This document shows, in pieces, positions 7,681 to 15,431 of a stretch of 64,000 bases of DNA. The notes under the pieces were generated by a model. It was given only the letters and a program-made list of their open reading frames with translations, was not told the origin of the DNA and did not search any database. The position numbers and the translations under genes are program-made. Every line of letters begins with the position of its first letter. Within the stretch, counting starts at the first letter, position 1. The stretch is from the NCBI RefSeq assembly GCF_024295805.1, contig NZ_JANCLX010000035.1, positions 35,302 to 99,301 on the forward strand, written 5' to 3'. Source of the stretch: Streptomyces cucumeris (GTDB lineage: Bacteria > Actinomycetota > Actinomycetes > Streptomycetales > Streptomycetaceae).

Positions 7681-9423
7681 TCATGCGGCTTCCTGCTCGG
7701 TGAGCTGGGAGAGCACGATCTCGCGGTAGGTCTCGTTGTCCGCCATCAGCTCGGTGTGGGTACCGGTGCCCACGACCCGCCCCGCGTCGAGGACGACGAT
7801 CTGGTCGGCGCCGCGGATGGTGGAGACCCGCTGGGCGACGATGACGACGGTGGCGTCCCGCGTCTGGTCCGTCAGCGCCGCCCGCAGCCGGGCGTCGGTG
7901 GCGTAGTCGAGCGCCGAGAAGGAGTCGTCGAAGAGGTAGACCGAGGGTCTGCGGACCAGGGCGCGGGCGATGGCCAGCCGCTGCCGCTGGCCGCCGGAGA
8001 CATTGGAGCCGCCCTGGGCGATCGGGGCCTCGAGCCCGCCCTCCATGGCTTCCACGAAATCCCGCGCCTGGGCGGTCTCCAGGGCCTGCCACAGCTCCTC
8101 GTCGGTGGCGTCCGGTTTGCCGTAGCGCAGGTTGGAGCCGACGGTGCCGGAGAAGAGGTACGGCTTCTGCGGTACGAGCCCGATGGACTGCGACATGATC
8201 TCGGTGTCGAGATCGCGGACGTCCACTCCGTCGATATGGACGCTGCCGTCGGTGGCGTCGAACAGCCGGGGCACCAGCCCCAGCAGGGTGGACTTGCCAC
8301 TGCCGGTCGAGCCGATCACGGCGGTGGTCCGGCCGGGCCGGGCGATCAGCGAGATCTCGCGCAGCACGGGCTCCTCGGCGCCGGGATAGCGGAACTCCAC
8401 ACCACGCAGCTCCAGCAGACCCCGTCCACCGCCGGTGGGCGCGGGCGGGACGGGCACCAGCGGCGGAACCACACTGGTCCGGGTGTCCAGCACCTCCTGG
8501 ACGCGCTCGGCGCAGACCTCGGCACGCGGCACCATCATGAACATGAAGGTGGCCATCATGACGGCCATCAGGATCTGCATCAGATAGCTGATGAACGCGG
8601 TCAGCGCGCCGATCTGCATACCGCCACTGTCGATCCGGTGTCCGCCGAACCAGACCACGGCGACGCTGGAGACATTCACCACCAGCATCACCGCGGGGAA
8701 CATCAGCGCCATCAGCCGCCCGGCGCGCAGCGAGACGTCCATCAGCTCGCCGTTGGCCCCGGTGAAGCGGTCGCGCTCATGGCCGTCCCGGACGAAGGCG
8801 CGGATGACCCGGATCCCGGTGATCTGCTCGCGCAGCACCCGGTTGACGGTGTCGATGCGCTCCTGGACGCCGCGGAACAGCGGGCGCATCCGGCGGACGA
8901 TCAGGGTGACGATGACACCGAGCACCGGGACGATCAGCAGCAGCAGTCCGGAGAGCGGGACGTCCTGGTTGAGAGCCATGATCACTCCGCCGACGCACAT
9001 GATCGGCGCCGAGACCATCAGCGTGAAGCCCATCAGGCACAGCATCTGCACCTGCTGGACGTCATTGGTGGTGCGGGTGATCAGTGAGGGCGCCCCGAAA
9101 TGGCCCATTTCCCGGGAGGAGAAGGACTGCACCCGGTCGAAGACCGCGGCCCGGACGTCCCGGCCGAGCGCCATGGCGGTGCGGGCGCTGAAGTAGACGG
9201 CGCCGATGGCGCACACGATCTGCGCCAGCGTGACGGCGATCATGAAACCGCCGATACGCAGGATGTAACCGGTGTCCCCCTCCACCACGCCGCCGTCGAT
9301 GATGTCGGCGTTGAGCGAGGGCAGATAGAGCGTGGCCAGCGTCTGCACCAGCTGCAACAGCACGATCAGCGCGATCGTTCGGGCGTGGGGCCTGAGATAC
9401 CCCCGTATGAGTCGGACCAGCAC
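7681..9423 (-). CDS. ABC exporter half-transporter, TMD-NBD fusion (subunit with degenerate ATP site)
   Basis: 580 residues from the GTG at 9423 (VLVRLIRGYLRPHART), where homologues of this family begin; the reading frame extends upstream but is not protein-like. Six transmembrane helices (about 15-310) precede an ATPase domain with Walker A GSTGSGKST and a perfect signature SGGQ (476-479). Walker B ends FDD, with D500 in place of the catalytic glutamate, and the switch histidine is replaced by Q531. These changes complement the degenerate signature of the partner, so the two should act as an asymmetric heterodimer. First gene of the pair. Substrate unknown. Confidence 0.92.
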   Translation of the reverse strand: MLVRLIRGYLRPHARTIALIVLLQLVQTLATLYLPSLNADIIDGGVVEGDTGYILRIGGFMIAVTLAQIVCAIGAVYFSARTAMALGRDVRAAVFDRVQSFSSREMGHFGAPSLITRTTNDVQQVQMLCLMGFTLMVSAPIMCVGGVIMALNQDVPLSGLLLLIVPVLGVIVTLIVRRMRPLFRGVQERIDTVNRVLREQITGIRVIRAFVRDGHERDRFTGANGELMDVSLRAGRLMALMFPAVMLVVNVSSVAVVWFGGHRIDSGGMQIGALTAFISYLMQILMAVMMATFMFMMVPRAEVCAERVQEVLDTRTSVVPPLVPVPPAPTGGGRGLLELRGVEFRYPGAEEPVLREISLIARPGRTTAVIGSTGSGKSTLLGLVPRLFDATDGSVHIDGVDVRDLDTEIMSQSIGLVPQKPYLFSGTVGSNLRYGKPDATDEELWQALETAQARDFVEAMEGGLEAPIAQGGSNVSGGQRQRLAIARALVRRPSVYLFDDSFSALDYATDARLRAALTDQTRDATVVIVAQRVSTIRGADQIVVLDAGRVVGTGTHTELMADNETYREIVLSQLTEQEAA

Positions 9424-9543
9424 ACCGAAACAGTAAGCGAGGACACCGACAGCGGGCCTCTCATTTCCCTCGGACCGCCGGTGGTCCGGACCGCTGCCCG
9501 CACCCGTCATCATGGAGGCGGCAGTAGACGGGAAGGGATCGCG

Positions 9544-9819
9544 ATGGCGATGAAGAACGCGCCCGCCGGCACCATCCGGTACTGGGCCGCGGCCCGCGCC
9601 GCGGCCGGTACGCAGGAGGAGCCGTACGCGGCGGCGACGCTGGCCGAGGCGCTCGACGCGGCCCGGCGGCGGCACACCGGGCATCCGGAGTTCGCGCGGG
9701 TGCTGATGCGCTGTTCGTTCCTGGTCGACGGCACGCCCGTCGGCACCCGCGACCACACGACGATCCAACTGGCCGAGGGCGGCACGGTCGAGGTGCTCCC
9801 GCCGTTCGCAGGAGGGTGA
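9544..9819 (+). CDS. MoaD/ThiS-family sulfur-carrier protein
   Basis: 91 residues with a beta-grasp ubiquitin-like fold and the diagnostic C-terminal Gly-Gly, which is adenylated and thiocarboxylated by a MoeB/ThiF-type enzyme. The start is ATG 9544, six bases after AAGGG; an alternative ATG is at 9550. The gene lies divergent from the ABC exporter and close to cysA and an sseC-like gene, so a role in sulfur delivery (molybdopterin or cysteine-type pathways) is plausible. No MoaE or MoeB is adjacent, so which pathway it serves cannot be read from context. Confidence 0.85.
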   Translation: MAMKNAPAGTIRYWAAARAAAGTQEEPYAAATLAEALDAARRRHTGHPEFARVLMRCSFLVDGTPVGTRDHTTIQLAEGGTVEVLPPFAGG

Positions 9820-9829
9820 CCCCGAGGTC

Positions 9830-11326
9830 ATGAGCAACCAGCCGCACGACCCGCAGCATCCGCAGAACCCGTACGAGCCGCATGGTCCGTACGGGTCCCC
9901 GGAGACGCCGTACGGGGGACAGCAGCCGCCCGCCGACCCGTACGGGAGCTGGGACCAGGGCGGGTACGACCAGGGCTACGGCCAGGCGGGACAGCAGCCG
10001 CAGCAGGGTCAGGAGTACGGCGGCCACGCCCCGCACCCGGGCTACGGCACACCGGACCAGCACCCCCAGCAGGGCCACGGCCAGGCCGCGCACCAGCCGC
10101 AGCAGGGTCAGGAGTACGGCGGGCAGCACCCGGGGCACCCCGGCCAGTACACCCAGCCCGCCCCGGGCCGACAGGCCCAGCACGCCCCGCACCCGGGGTA
10201 CGCCCCGCAGCAGGCGTACGGCCAGCCCGACCCGTACGCGCAGGCGTACCCGGCTCAGAACCCGTACGCCGCCGCGCCGCAGGGCCACCAGCAGCAGGGA
10301 CACGCGCAGTCGCAGGGCCACGCGCCGCAAGGCCACCAGCAGCCGCAGAGCCCCCCGCAGCAGCAAGGCCACCCGCAGCAGCCGTACTCCCCCGGCTGGG
10401 ACCAGCAACACCAGCCGCAGCCCGCCGCCGCGTTCGCGGCGCACGGCCCCCAGGGACCCGCGCCCGTCACCGCCGCCCCGACGGCCATGGCGGACCCCGC
10501 CGGGCCGGAGCACCCCTCCGCCACGGCGCCCGCCGCGCCCGAGGAGACGTCCCGGCCGCTCACCGCCGCCGAGAAGGCCCGTGCCGAGGGCCGTCCGCAG
10601 ATCCTCCACCCCGGACTGGTCCCGGCCGCCCTGACCTCCGTCATCGCCGCCGCCCTCGCGGGGGCCGCCCCGCTGGGCCGTCCCGCGGTCGCCGTCGTGG
10701 TGGCGCTGCTCCAGGCGGTCACGGCGGCGGGCTGGTTCCGGCTGAACGGGATGTGGCCCGCCCGGCAGGGCATCGCGCTCGCCTTCGCGGGCGGGCTGGC
10801 CGCGACCGCCGGGCTGCTCGCCACCGAGCGGACACACGCCCCGACCGTGGTCATCGGCACGCTCGGGGTCTGGCTGCTGCTGGTGCTCGTACTCCAGCTG
10901 CGCAGCCACAGTTCACCGGACGAGCGGCTCTACGGGCTGACCGCCACCGTGGCCTCCACCGCCCTCGCCGTGATCGCGGCCGGGTATCTGGCCACGGCCG
11001 CCGAATCCACCGACGCCGTGGTGATCGGCGCGGCCGGAGTGGCGGGGGCCGTGCTGGTCCGCGCGGTGCCGCTGCCGATCGCCGCCTCCGTGGTGGTGGC
11101 GCTGCTCGCCGCCGCGGGCGCGGGCGCCGGGGCCGGACAGCTCACCGGCACCGGCACCACGGACGCCGCGCTGCTGGGGCTGGCGGCCGGGGCGTGCGCG
11201 CTGATCGGCCACCGGGTGGCGAGCTACGACTACCCGTCCCGTTTTGTCCATATGACCGCCGGGGTGGCGCTGCCGCTGGCCGCCGCCGCTCCCGTCGTCT
11301 ATGTGATCGGCCGCGCACTGATCTGA
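9830..11326 (+). CDS. Membrane protein with long Gln/Pro/Gly/His-rich cytoplasmic tail
   Basis: 498 residues, start ten bases after the MoaD-like gene. Residues 1-240 are low complexity (QQP, QGH, PYG, GQEYGG), including two exact copies of a 29-base DNA repeat at 9995-10023 and 10094-10122. Residues from about 260 form eight or so hydrophobic helices with small loops. I do not recognise a catalytic motif. Repetitive proline/glutamine tails on membrane proteins are common in Streptomyces and are often thought to mediate interactions. Function unknown; co-transcription with the MoaD-like gene is likely from the spacing. Confidence 0.85.
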   Translation: MSNQPHDPQHPQNPYEPHGPYGSPETPYGGQQPPADPYGSWDQGGYDQGYGQAGQQPQQGQEYGGHAPHPGYGTPDQHPQQGHGQAAHQPQQGQEYGGQHPGHPGQYTQPAPGRQAQHAPHPGYAPQQAYGQPDPYAQAYPAQNPYAAAPQGHQQQGHAQSQGHAPQGHQQPQSPPQQQGHPQQPYSPGWDQQHQPQPAAAFAAHGPQGPAPVTAAPTAMADPAGPEHPSATAPAAPEETSRPLTAAEKARAEGRPQILHPGLVPAALTSVIAAALAGAAPLGRPAVAVVVALLQAVTAAGWFRLNGMWPARQGIALAFAGGLAATAGLLATERTHAPTVVIGTLGVWLLLVLVLQLRSHSSPDERLYGLTATVASTALAVIAAGYLATAAESTDAVVIGAAGVAGAVLVRAVPLPIAASVVVALLAAAGAGAGAGQLTGTGTTDAALLGLAAGACALIGHRVASYDYPSRFVHMTAGVALPLAAAAPVVYVIGRALI

Positions 11327-11410
11327 TCCCCGGCCCCCTGGCTCATCGCTCCGGTTAGGCTCACAACCTCAGGCGAGCGCCTGACCGAGAGCCGGGGGGA
11401 CCCACCGCAC

Positions 11411-12097
11411 ATGCGCGCACTACGCATCACACTGATCGTCGCCGTGATACTCGGCGTTCTCTTCGTCGCCGCGGACCGCATCGCGGTGAGCATCGCCGAG
11501 TCCAAGGCCGCGGACAAGATCAAGACCTCGCAGGGGCTGACCGGCACCCCCGATGTCTCGATCAAGGGCTTCCCGTTCCTCACCCAGGTCGCGGGCAAGG
11601 AGCTGGACGAGGTCGACATCAGCATGGAGGGGCTGACCACGGACGCGGGCAACGGCCGCAGCGTGCGGGTCTCCGAACTCGACGCCCAGCTCCACACGGT
11701 GGGCATCTCGGGCGACTTCTCGTCCGCCACCGCCGACCGCGCCACCGGTACGGCCCACATCAGCTACGCGGACCTCTCGCGCGCGGCGGGTCCGGGAATC
11801 ACGGTCGCCTACGACCCGTCCGGTACCAACCGGGTCAAGATCACCGGCAGTCTGATGGGCTTCTCCCTCACCGCGCGCTCCACCATCACCGTGGTCGACG
11901 GCGACACCATCAAGCTGCACGCCGAGTCCGTCCCCGGAGGCTCCGTCCCGGGCTGGGAGGAGAAGGTCCGGCAGCGCACCGATATGGAGCGCCAGGTGGA
12001 AGGGCTGCCGAAGGGGATGCGGCTGGACACGGTGAAGACCGACAAGGACGGCATGGACATCTCGGTCACGGGGCAGAACGTCGAACTGGCGGGCTGA
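11411..12097 (+). CDS. DUF2993 (LmeA-type) phospholipid-binding protein
   Basis: 228 residues. An N-terminal signal-anchor helix (about 4-24, RALRITLIVAVILGVLFVAA) is followed by a DUF2993 domain with the typical opening GTPDVSIKGFPFLTQVAGKELDEV. The mycobacterial member LmeA binds acidic phospholipids and supports envelope glycolipid maturation; in Streptomyces the role is not established. It probably faces the extracytoplasmic side. A TAGGCT hexamer about 50 bases upstream could be its -10 element. The downstream 250-base gap carries the promoter of the cys leader. Confidence 0.85.
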   Translation: MRALRITLIVAVILGVLFVAADRIAVSIAESKAADKIKTSQGLTGTPDVSIKGFPFLTQVAGKELDEVDISMEGLTTDAGNGRSVRVSELDAQLHTVGISGDFSSATADRATGTAHISYADLSRAAGPGITVAYDPSGTNRVKITGSLMGFSLTARSTITVVDGDTIKLHAESVPGGSVPGWEEKVRQRTDMERQVEGLPKGMRLDTVKTDKDGMDISVTGQNVELAG

Positions 12098-12312
12098 GTC
12101 CGGCGGACGAAGCGCCACCGGCCACCCCACGGGCCACCCCGGCACCCCCGGCCGGGGCCGCCCGCGGACCAGGTGGTCCCATGCAGTGAGACGCCTCGTC
12201 CGCGGCAGCGGGTGCGCGGGGTCGCCGCGCGGCTCCGCGACCGCCCCCACGAGGCACTCCTCCGCCCCCGTCCCGAATAGTGGACAATCACGTCTCACCA
12301 TCCGACACGCCG

Positions 12313-12342
12313 GTGACACGCCCACCGGTCCGTCCCTACGAT
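12313..12342 (+). promoter_or_regulatory. Putative promoter placing the start point at the leader-peptide ATG
   Basis: A -35-like GTGACA (12313-12318), an 18-base spacer and a -10-like TACGAT (12337-12342) place the predicted transcription start seven or eight bases downstream, at or next to the A of ATG 12350. That would give a leaderless message for the leader peptide. Position and spacing are read directly; activity is inferred. Confidence 0.6.
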
Positions 12343-12349
12343 CGGACGC

Positions 12350-12430
12350 ATGAAGCGACAGGCGGATCTCACGAAGCGGCGGGCAGTCGACCTGTGCCGC
12401 GTCGCCGCCATGCTCTGTCACGCCGTCTGA
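12350..12430 (+). CDS. Putative leader peptide upstream of cysA (26 residues)
   Basis: The 26-codon ORF begins MKRQADLTKRRAVDLCR and ends MLCHAV. It contains the LTKRRAVDL-C-RVAAMLC pattern that I recognise as the actinomycete leader-peptide family found upstream of sulfur-assimilation genes, with cysteine codons near the 3' end (positions 16 and 23). In mycobacteria, leaderless cysteine-rich short ORFs act as cysteine-responsive attenuators of downstream operons. Here it lies 158 bases upstream of a thiosulfate sulfurtransferase gene and appears leaderless. No Shine-Dalgarno sequence precedes it. The regulatory role is inferred from the family; the ORF itself is clear. Confidence 0.8.
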   Translation: MKRQADLTKRRAVDLCRVAAMLCHAV

Positions 12431-12513
12431 GACGAGGACGCGTGGCCGCCGACGAGATGCCCCCGGCCCGCCCCTCCTCGGCCCGTCAGCCGGATCTTCC
12501 CGCACTCCGCTCG

Positions 12514-12553
12514 TACGCTCGCAACCGAGCCCGCCTCGGGCCGTCCGAGCGTA
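12514..12553 (+). promoter_or_regulatory. Nested hairpin between leader peptide and cysA, candidate attenuator
   Basis: Outer arms TACGCTC (12514-12520) and GAGCGTA (12547-12553) enclose an inner stem CCGAG/CTCGG (12525-12539). It lies between the leader peptide and the cysA ribosome-binding site. It has no T-run, so if functional it would act on Rho access or translation rather than as an intrinsic terminator. Confidence 0.4.
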
Positions 12554-12588
12554 TGACCACCGCCGCAACTGCCCCGGAGGAGAGACAC

Positions 12589-13428
12589 ATGAGCCGCAGT
12601 GACGTCCTGGTGGACGCCGACTGGGTACAGGCCCGCATCGATGACCCCAAGACGGTCATCGTCGAGGTCGACGAGGACACCTCGGCCTACGACAAGAACC
12701 ACATCACGAACGCCATCCGGATCGACTGGAAGCAGGACCTCCAGGACCCGGTGCGCCGTGACTTCGTCGACCAGGCCGGTTTCGAGAAGCTGCTGTCGGA
12801 GAAGGGCATCGCCAACGACGACACGGTCGTCCTCTACGGCGGCAACAACAACTGGTTCGCGTCCTACGCCTACTGGTACTTCAAGCTCTACGGCCACCAG
12901 GACGTGAAGCTGCTCGACGGCGGCCGCAAGAAGTGGGAGCTGGACTCCCGCGACCTGGTCGCCGAGGTCCCGGACCGCCCGGCCACCCAGTACAAGGCCA
13001 AGCCGCAGGACGCCTCGATCCGCGCGTTCCGCGATGACGTCGTGGCCGCCATCGGCTCGCTCAACCTGGTGGACGTCCGCTCCCCCGACGAGTTCTCCGG
13101 CAAGCTGCTCGCCCCGGCCCACCTCCCGCAGGAGCAGTCGCAGCGTCCGGGCCACGTCCCGAGCGCGCGCAACATCCCGTGGTCGAAGTCGGCCAACGAC
13201 GACGGCACCTTCAAGTCCGACGCGGAGCTCAAGGAGCTCTACGAGGGCGAGGGCGTGGACCTGTCCAAGGACACCATCGCCTACTGCCGCATCGGCGAGC
13301 GCTCCGCCCACACCTGGTTCGTCCTGCACGAGCTGCTCGGCCAGTCCAACGTCAAGAACTACGACGGTTCCTGGACCGAGTACGGCTCCCTCGTCGGCGT
13401 GCCGATCGAGCTCGGCGCCAACAGCTGA
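12589..13428 (+). CDS. cysA: Thiosulfate sulfurtransferase (rhodanese)
   Basis: 279 residues from ATG 12589, placed six bases after GGAGGAGA. Two tandem rhodanese domains: an inactive N-terminal one (about 1-135, whose loop reads YGGNNNW without cysteine) and an active C-terminal one (about 150-275) with catalytic C233 in the CRIGERS loop, typical of thiosulfate:cyanide sulfurtransferases. It transfers sulfane sulfur to thiophilic acceptors in the cytoplasm. The sseC-like gene follows after 32 bases, matching the conserved cysA-sseC pair of actinobacteria. A reading-frame extension to 12280 is rejected because it runs through the leader region without protein-like content. Probably regulated through the upstream leader peptide. 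Confidence 0.95.
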   Translation: MSRSDVLVDADWVQARIDDPKTVIVEVDEDTSAYDKNHITNAIRIDWKQDLQDPVRRDFVDQAGFEKLLSEKGIANDDTVVLYGGNNNWFASYAYWYFKLYGHQDVKLLDGGRKKWELDSRDLVAEVPDRPATQYKAKPQDASIRAFRDDVVAAIGSLNLVDVRSPDEFSGKLLAPAHLPQEQSQRPGHVPSARNIPWSKSANDDGTFKSDAELKELYEGEGVDLSKDTIAYCRIGERSAHTWFVLHELLGQSNVKNYDGSWTEYGSLVGVPIELGANS

Positions 13429-13460
13429 CCCCCTCACCCCCGACGTAAGGACAGACATCC

Positions 13461-13748
13461 ATGTGTGGAGCCCAGGCCGGCGGTCCCGACGCCTCGACGA
13501 TCAAGCCCGGTGAGACCACGATCCAGGGGTCGGTGACCCGGGACGGCGAGCCGGTGACCGGCTACGTCCGCCTCCTGGACAGCACCGGCGAGTTCACCGC
13601 CGAGGTCCCCACCTCCGCGACCGGACAGTTCCGCTTCTACGCCGCCGAGGGCACCTGGACGCTGCGCGCCCTGGTCCCCGGCGCCACCGCGGACCGCACG
13701 GTCGTCGCCCAGAAGGGCGGTCTGGCGGAGGTCGCCATCACCGTCTGA
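13461..13748 (+). CDS. DUF1416 / SseC-like protein
   Basis: 95 residues, start ATG 13461 after TAAGGACAG. A small all-beta protein (TTIQGSVTRDGEPVTGYVRLLD, FRFYAAEGTWTLRALV) with a carboxypeptidase-regulatory-like beta-sandwich appearance. In mycobacteria the counterpart SseC is encoded directly after CysA sulfurtransferases. It starts MCGAQ, with one cysteine at position 2. The molecular role is not known; the pairing suggests help to the sulfurtransferase. It ends just before a strong terminator, so cysA-sseC probably form a two-gene operon. Confidence 0.88.
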   Translation: MCGAQAGGPDASTIKPGETTIQGSVTRDGEPVTGYVRLLDSTGEFTAEVPTSATGQFRFYAAEGTWTLRALVPGATADRTVVAQKGGLAEVAITV

Positions 13749-13774
13749 CGCCACACCGCGCGTCATACGCACGG

Positions 13775-13826
13775 CGGGAGGGCCGTACCCCGGGGTTGGA
13801 CGCCTCGGCGGGGTACGGCCCTCCCG
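13775..13826 (+). terminator. Strong hairpin terminator after cysA-sseC
   Basis: Perfect 17-base arms (CGGGAGGGCCGTACCCC at 13775-13791 and its complement at 13810-13826) with an 18-base loop, 26 bases after the stop codon. No T-run, as is common for Streptomyces terminators. Confidence 0.8.
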
Positions 13827-13897
13827 TCCGTCGAGCCGGGCCCGCGGGCGCGGTCCAGGAGCTGCCCCCGCCGCACCCCCGGACGTATCCTGGAACC

Positions 13898-14155
13898 ATG
13901 TACGCGCGACGCCGCCACGCATATTTCTTCCTGATGGGCGCGTGTCTGACGCTCTTCATCTCGGCGTGGGCCTTCGTGCGCCTGTGGTCGGTTCCGGCGG
14001 CCGTCGTGATGTGCATCGTCGCCATGGTGATCCCCCCGTTCGCGGCCATCGTCGCCAACCGCCGGGGACCCGACGACCGCTGGTGGGACGAGTCGGGGGA
14101 CGAGGAGTCCGACCGGTGGTGGCGGGAGCTGGACGAGCACAACCACCGCCACTGA
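13898..14155 (+). CDS. DUF3099 small membrane protein
   Basis: 85 residues. Two adjacent hydrophobic helices (about 9-27 and 31-50: FFLMGACLTLFISAWAFVRL, PAAVVMCIVAMVIPPFAAIVA) are followed by a short acidic, tryptophan-containing tail (RWWDESGDEESDRWWREL). The pattern is that of the actinobacterial DUF3099 family, of unknown function. A -10-like TATCCT at 13886-13891 lies six bases before the ATG, and there is no Shine-Dalgarno sequence, so the message may be leaderless. Confidence 0.85.
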   Translation: MYARRRHAYFFLMGACLTLFISAWAFVRLWSVPAAVVMCIVAMVIPPFAAIVANRRGPDDRWWDESGDEESDRWWRELDEHNHRH

Positions 14156-14176
14156 CCGGCTGACCGGCTGACCGGC

Positions 14177-14542
14177 TCAGTAGACGAGCGCCTGCACTCC
14201 GTCGGGCATGATCTCGCTCACGAAGACCTGGGAGCCCGCGATCCGCGCCCCCTCGATCAGGTCCTTCTCCTCGATGTCCCGGCGGGCCGCGCACTGCGTG
14301 CACACCGTGAGGGTGCCGCCGCCCGCGAGGACCCCCTCGATCAGCTCCGGCAGCGGCGCCGCGTGCGGCAGCTCGAACTCCGCCGCCCGCCCCGGCAGCG
14401 CGAACCACGCGGACTCACCGGTCAGCCACAGCGAGACCTCCACCCCGCTCGCCACGGCCACCGCCGCCACCGTGAACGCCTGGGAGCACCGCTCGGGCGC
14501 GTCCGCGCCCGCCGTCACCTTGATCACCAGCTTCTTCGCCAT
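14177..14542 (-). CDS. DsrE-family protein
   Basis: 121 residues of a DsrE/DsrF-like fold (KKLVIKVTAGADAPERCSQAFTVAAVAVASGVEVSLWLTGES, then TVCTQCAARRDI). The paired cysteines in CTQC fit a sulfur-relay or redox role, as known for DsrE/TusD-type proteins, but the partner is unknown. Its presence near MoaD-like, cysA and sseC-like genes is consistent with sulfur handling. Convergent with DUF3099 with a 21-base gap. Confidence 0.85.
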   Translation of the reverse strand: MAKKLVIKVTAGADAPERCSQAFTVAAVAVASGVEVSLWLTGESAWFALPGRAAEFELPHAAPLPELIEGVLAGGGTLTVCTQCAARRDIEEKDLIEGARIAGSQVFVSEIMPDGVQALVY

Positions 14543-14680
14543 ACGGCAAGCCTAGGCTCGGGGCCTCGCGACGCCCGCCGCCGGACCGCCGACTAGACTC
14601 GGCACCGGTCCGTCATCCGTTCCGCCGTCCCTCCGCCGCCCGCGGAGCCGGGGGACACACGCCGTTCGAGGAGCGCGCCC

Positions 14681-14782
14681 GTGCTTGAGGCAGTCTTCAC
14701 CACGCTGATGATCCTGGTCGCCGTCGCCACCCTTGGCTTCTGCGCACTCACCTGGAAGAAGCTGTTCCAGGGCCAGCGCTGA
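14681..14782 (+). CDS. 33-residue single-pass membrane peptide
   Basis: GTG start at 14681, eight bases after GAGGAG. The peptide is one hydrophobic helix (about 3-24, EAVFTTLMILVAVATLGFCAL) followed by a short basic end, TWKKLFQGQR. Its good ribosome site and clean membrane topology support a real gene. It lies 54 bases upstream of the nitrobindin-like gene. A TAGACT hexamer at about 14594 could be the -10 of its promoter. Function unknown. Confidence 0.65.
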   Translation: MLEAVFTTLMILVAVATLGFCALTWKKLFQGQR

Positions 14783-14836
14783 TCCGCGCTCTCCGCACCA
14801 CCGTCACCGACCGCCCTCGAAAGATCGCCTGAGCCC

Positions 14837-15400
14837 ATGATCGAGATTCCGTCCGACCTCCACCCCGACCTGGTGCCGCTCGTCTTCCTCCTGGGCAACT
14901 GGGAAGGCGCCGGTGTCTCGGACTTCCCGGGCGCCGAGAAGTGCAACTTCGGCCAGGAGGCGACCTTCACCCACGACGGGCGCGACTTCATCGAGTACGT
15001 CTCGCACACCTGGGTGCTGGACTCCGAGGGCAAGAAGGTCCGTCCGCTGGAGTCCGAGTCCGGCTACTGGCGGATCGACAAGGACCGCAAGGTCGAGGTC
15101 GTGATGTGCCGTGACCAGGGCATCGTCGAGGTCTGGTACGGCGAGCTGGCCGACGGCAAGCCGCAGATCGACCTGGCCACCGACGCCGTGGCGCGCACCG
15201 CCGCCGCCGGGCCCTACGCGGGCGGCAAGCGGCTCTACGGCTACGTCAACAGCGATCTGATGTGGGTGGGCGAGAAGGCCACCCCCGAGGTCGAGCTGCG
15301 GCCGTACATGTCGGCGCACCTGAAGAAGGTCGTCGACCCGCGCGAGTGGGCCAAGGACCTCAAGGACCTGCCCGACGACGGGATCGCCTTCTTCCGCTGA
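14837..15400 (+). CDS. FABP-like / nitrobindin-family heme-binding protein
   Basis: 187 residues. The N-terminal motif LGNWEGAG and the beta-rich body (TFTHDGRDFIEYVSHTWVL, SGYWRIDKDRKVEVVM) identify the THAP4/nitrobindin-like family (formerly DUF1794), a ten-stranded lipocalin-like barrel that in other species binds ferric heme and scavenges nitric oxide or peroxynitrite. Whether this member keeps the proximal heme histidine cannot be settled by eye; a late histidine, in SAHLKKVVDP, is a candidate. Cytoplasmic. It precedes nur by 31 bases, and the two may share expression, although nur has its own promoter-like hexamer. Confidence 0.88.
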   Translation: MIEIPSDLHPDLVPLVFLLGNWEGAGVSDFPGAEKCNFGQEATFTHDGRDFIEYVSHTWVLDSEGKKVRPLESESGYWRIDKDRKVEVVMCRDQGIVEVWYGELADGKPQIDLATDAVARTAAAGPYAGGKRLYGYVNSDLMWVGEKATPEVELRPYMSAHLKKVVDPREWAKDLKDLPDDGIAFFR

Positions 15401-15431
15401 GCCTCCACCGGGCCCCGCCTACACTGGGCTC

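Noticed and set aside
12280..12588. N-terminal extension of cysA
   Set aside because: The extension overlaps the leader peptide and a hairpin and is not protein-like; ATG 12589 has a strong ribosome site.
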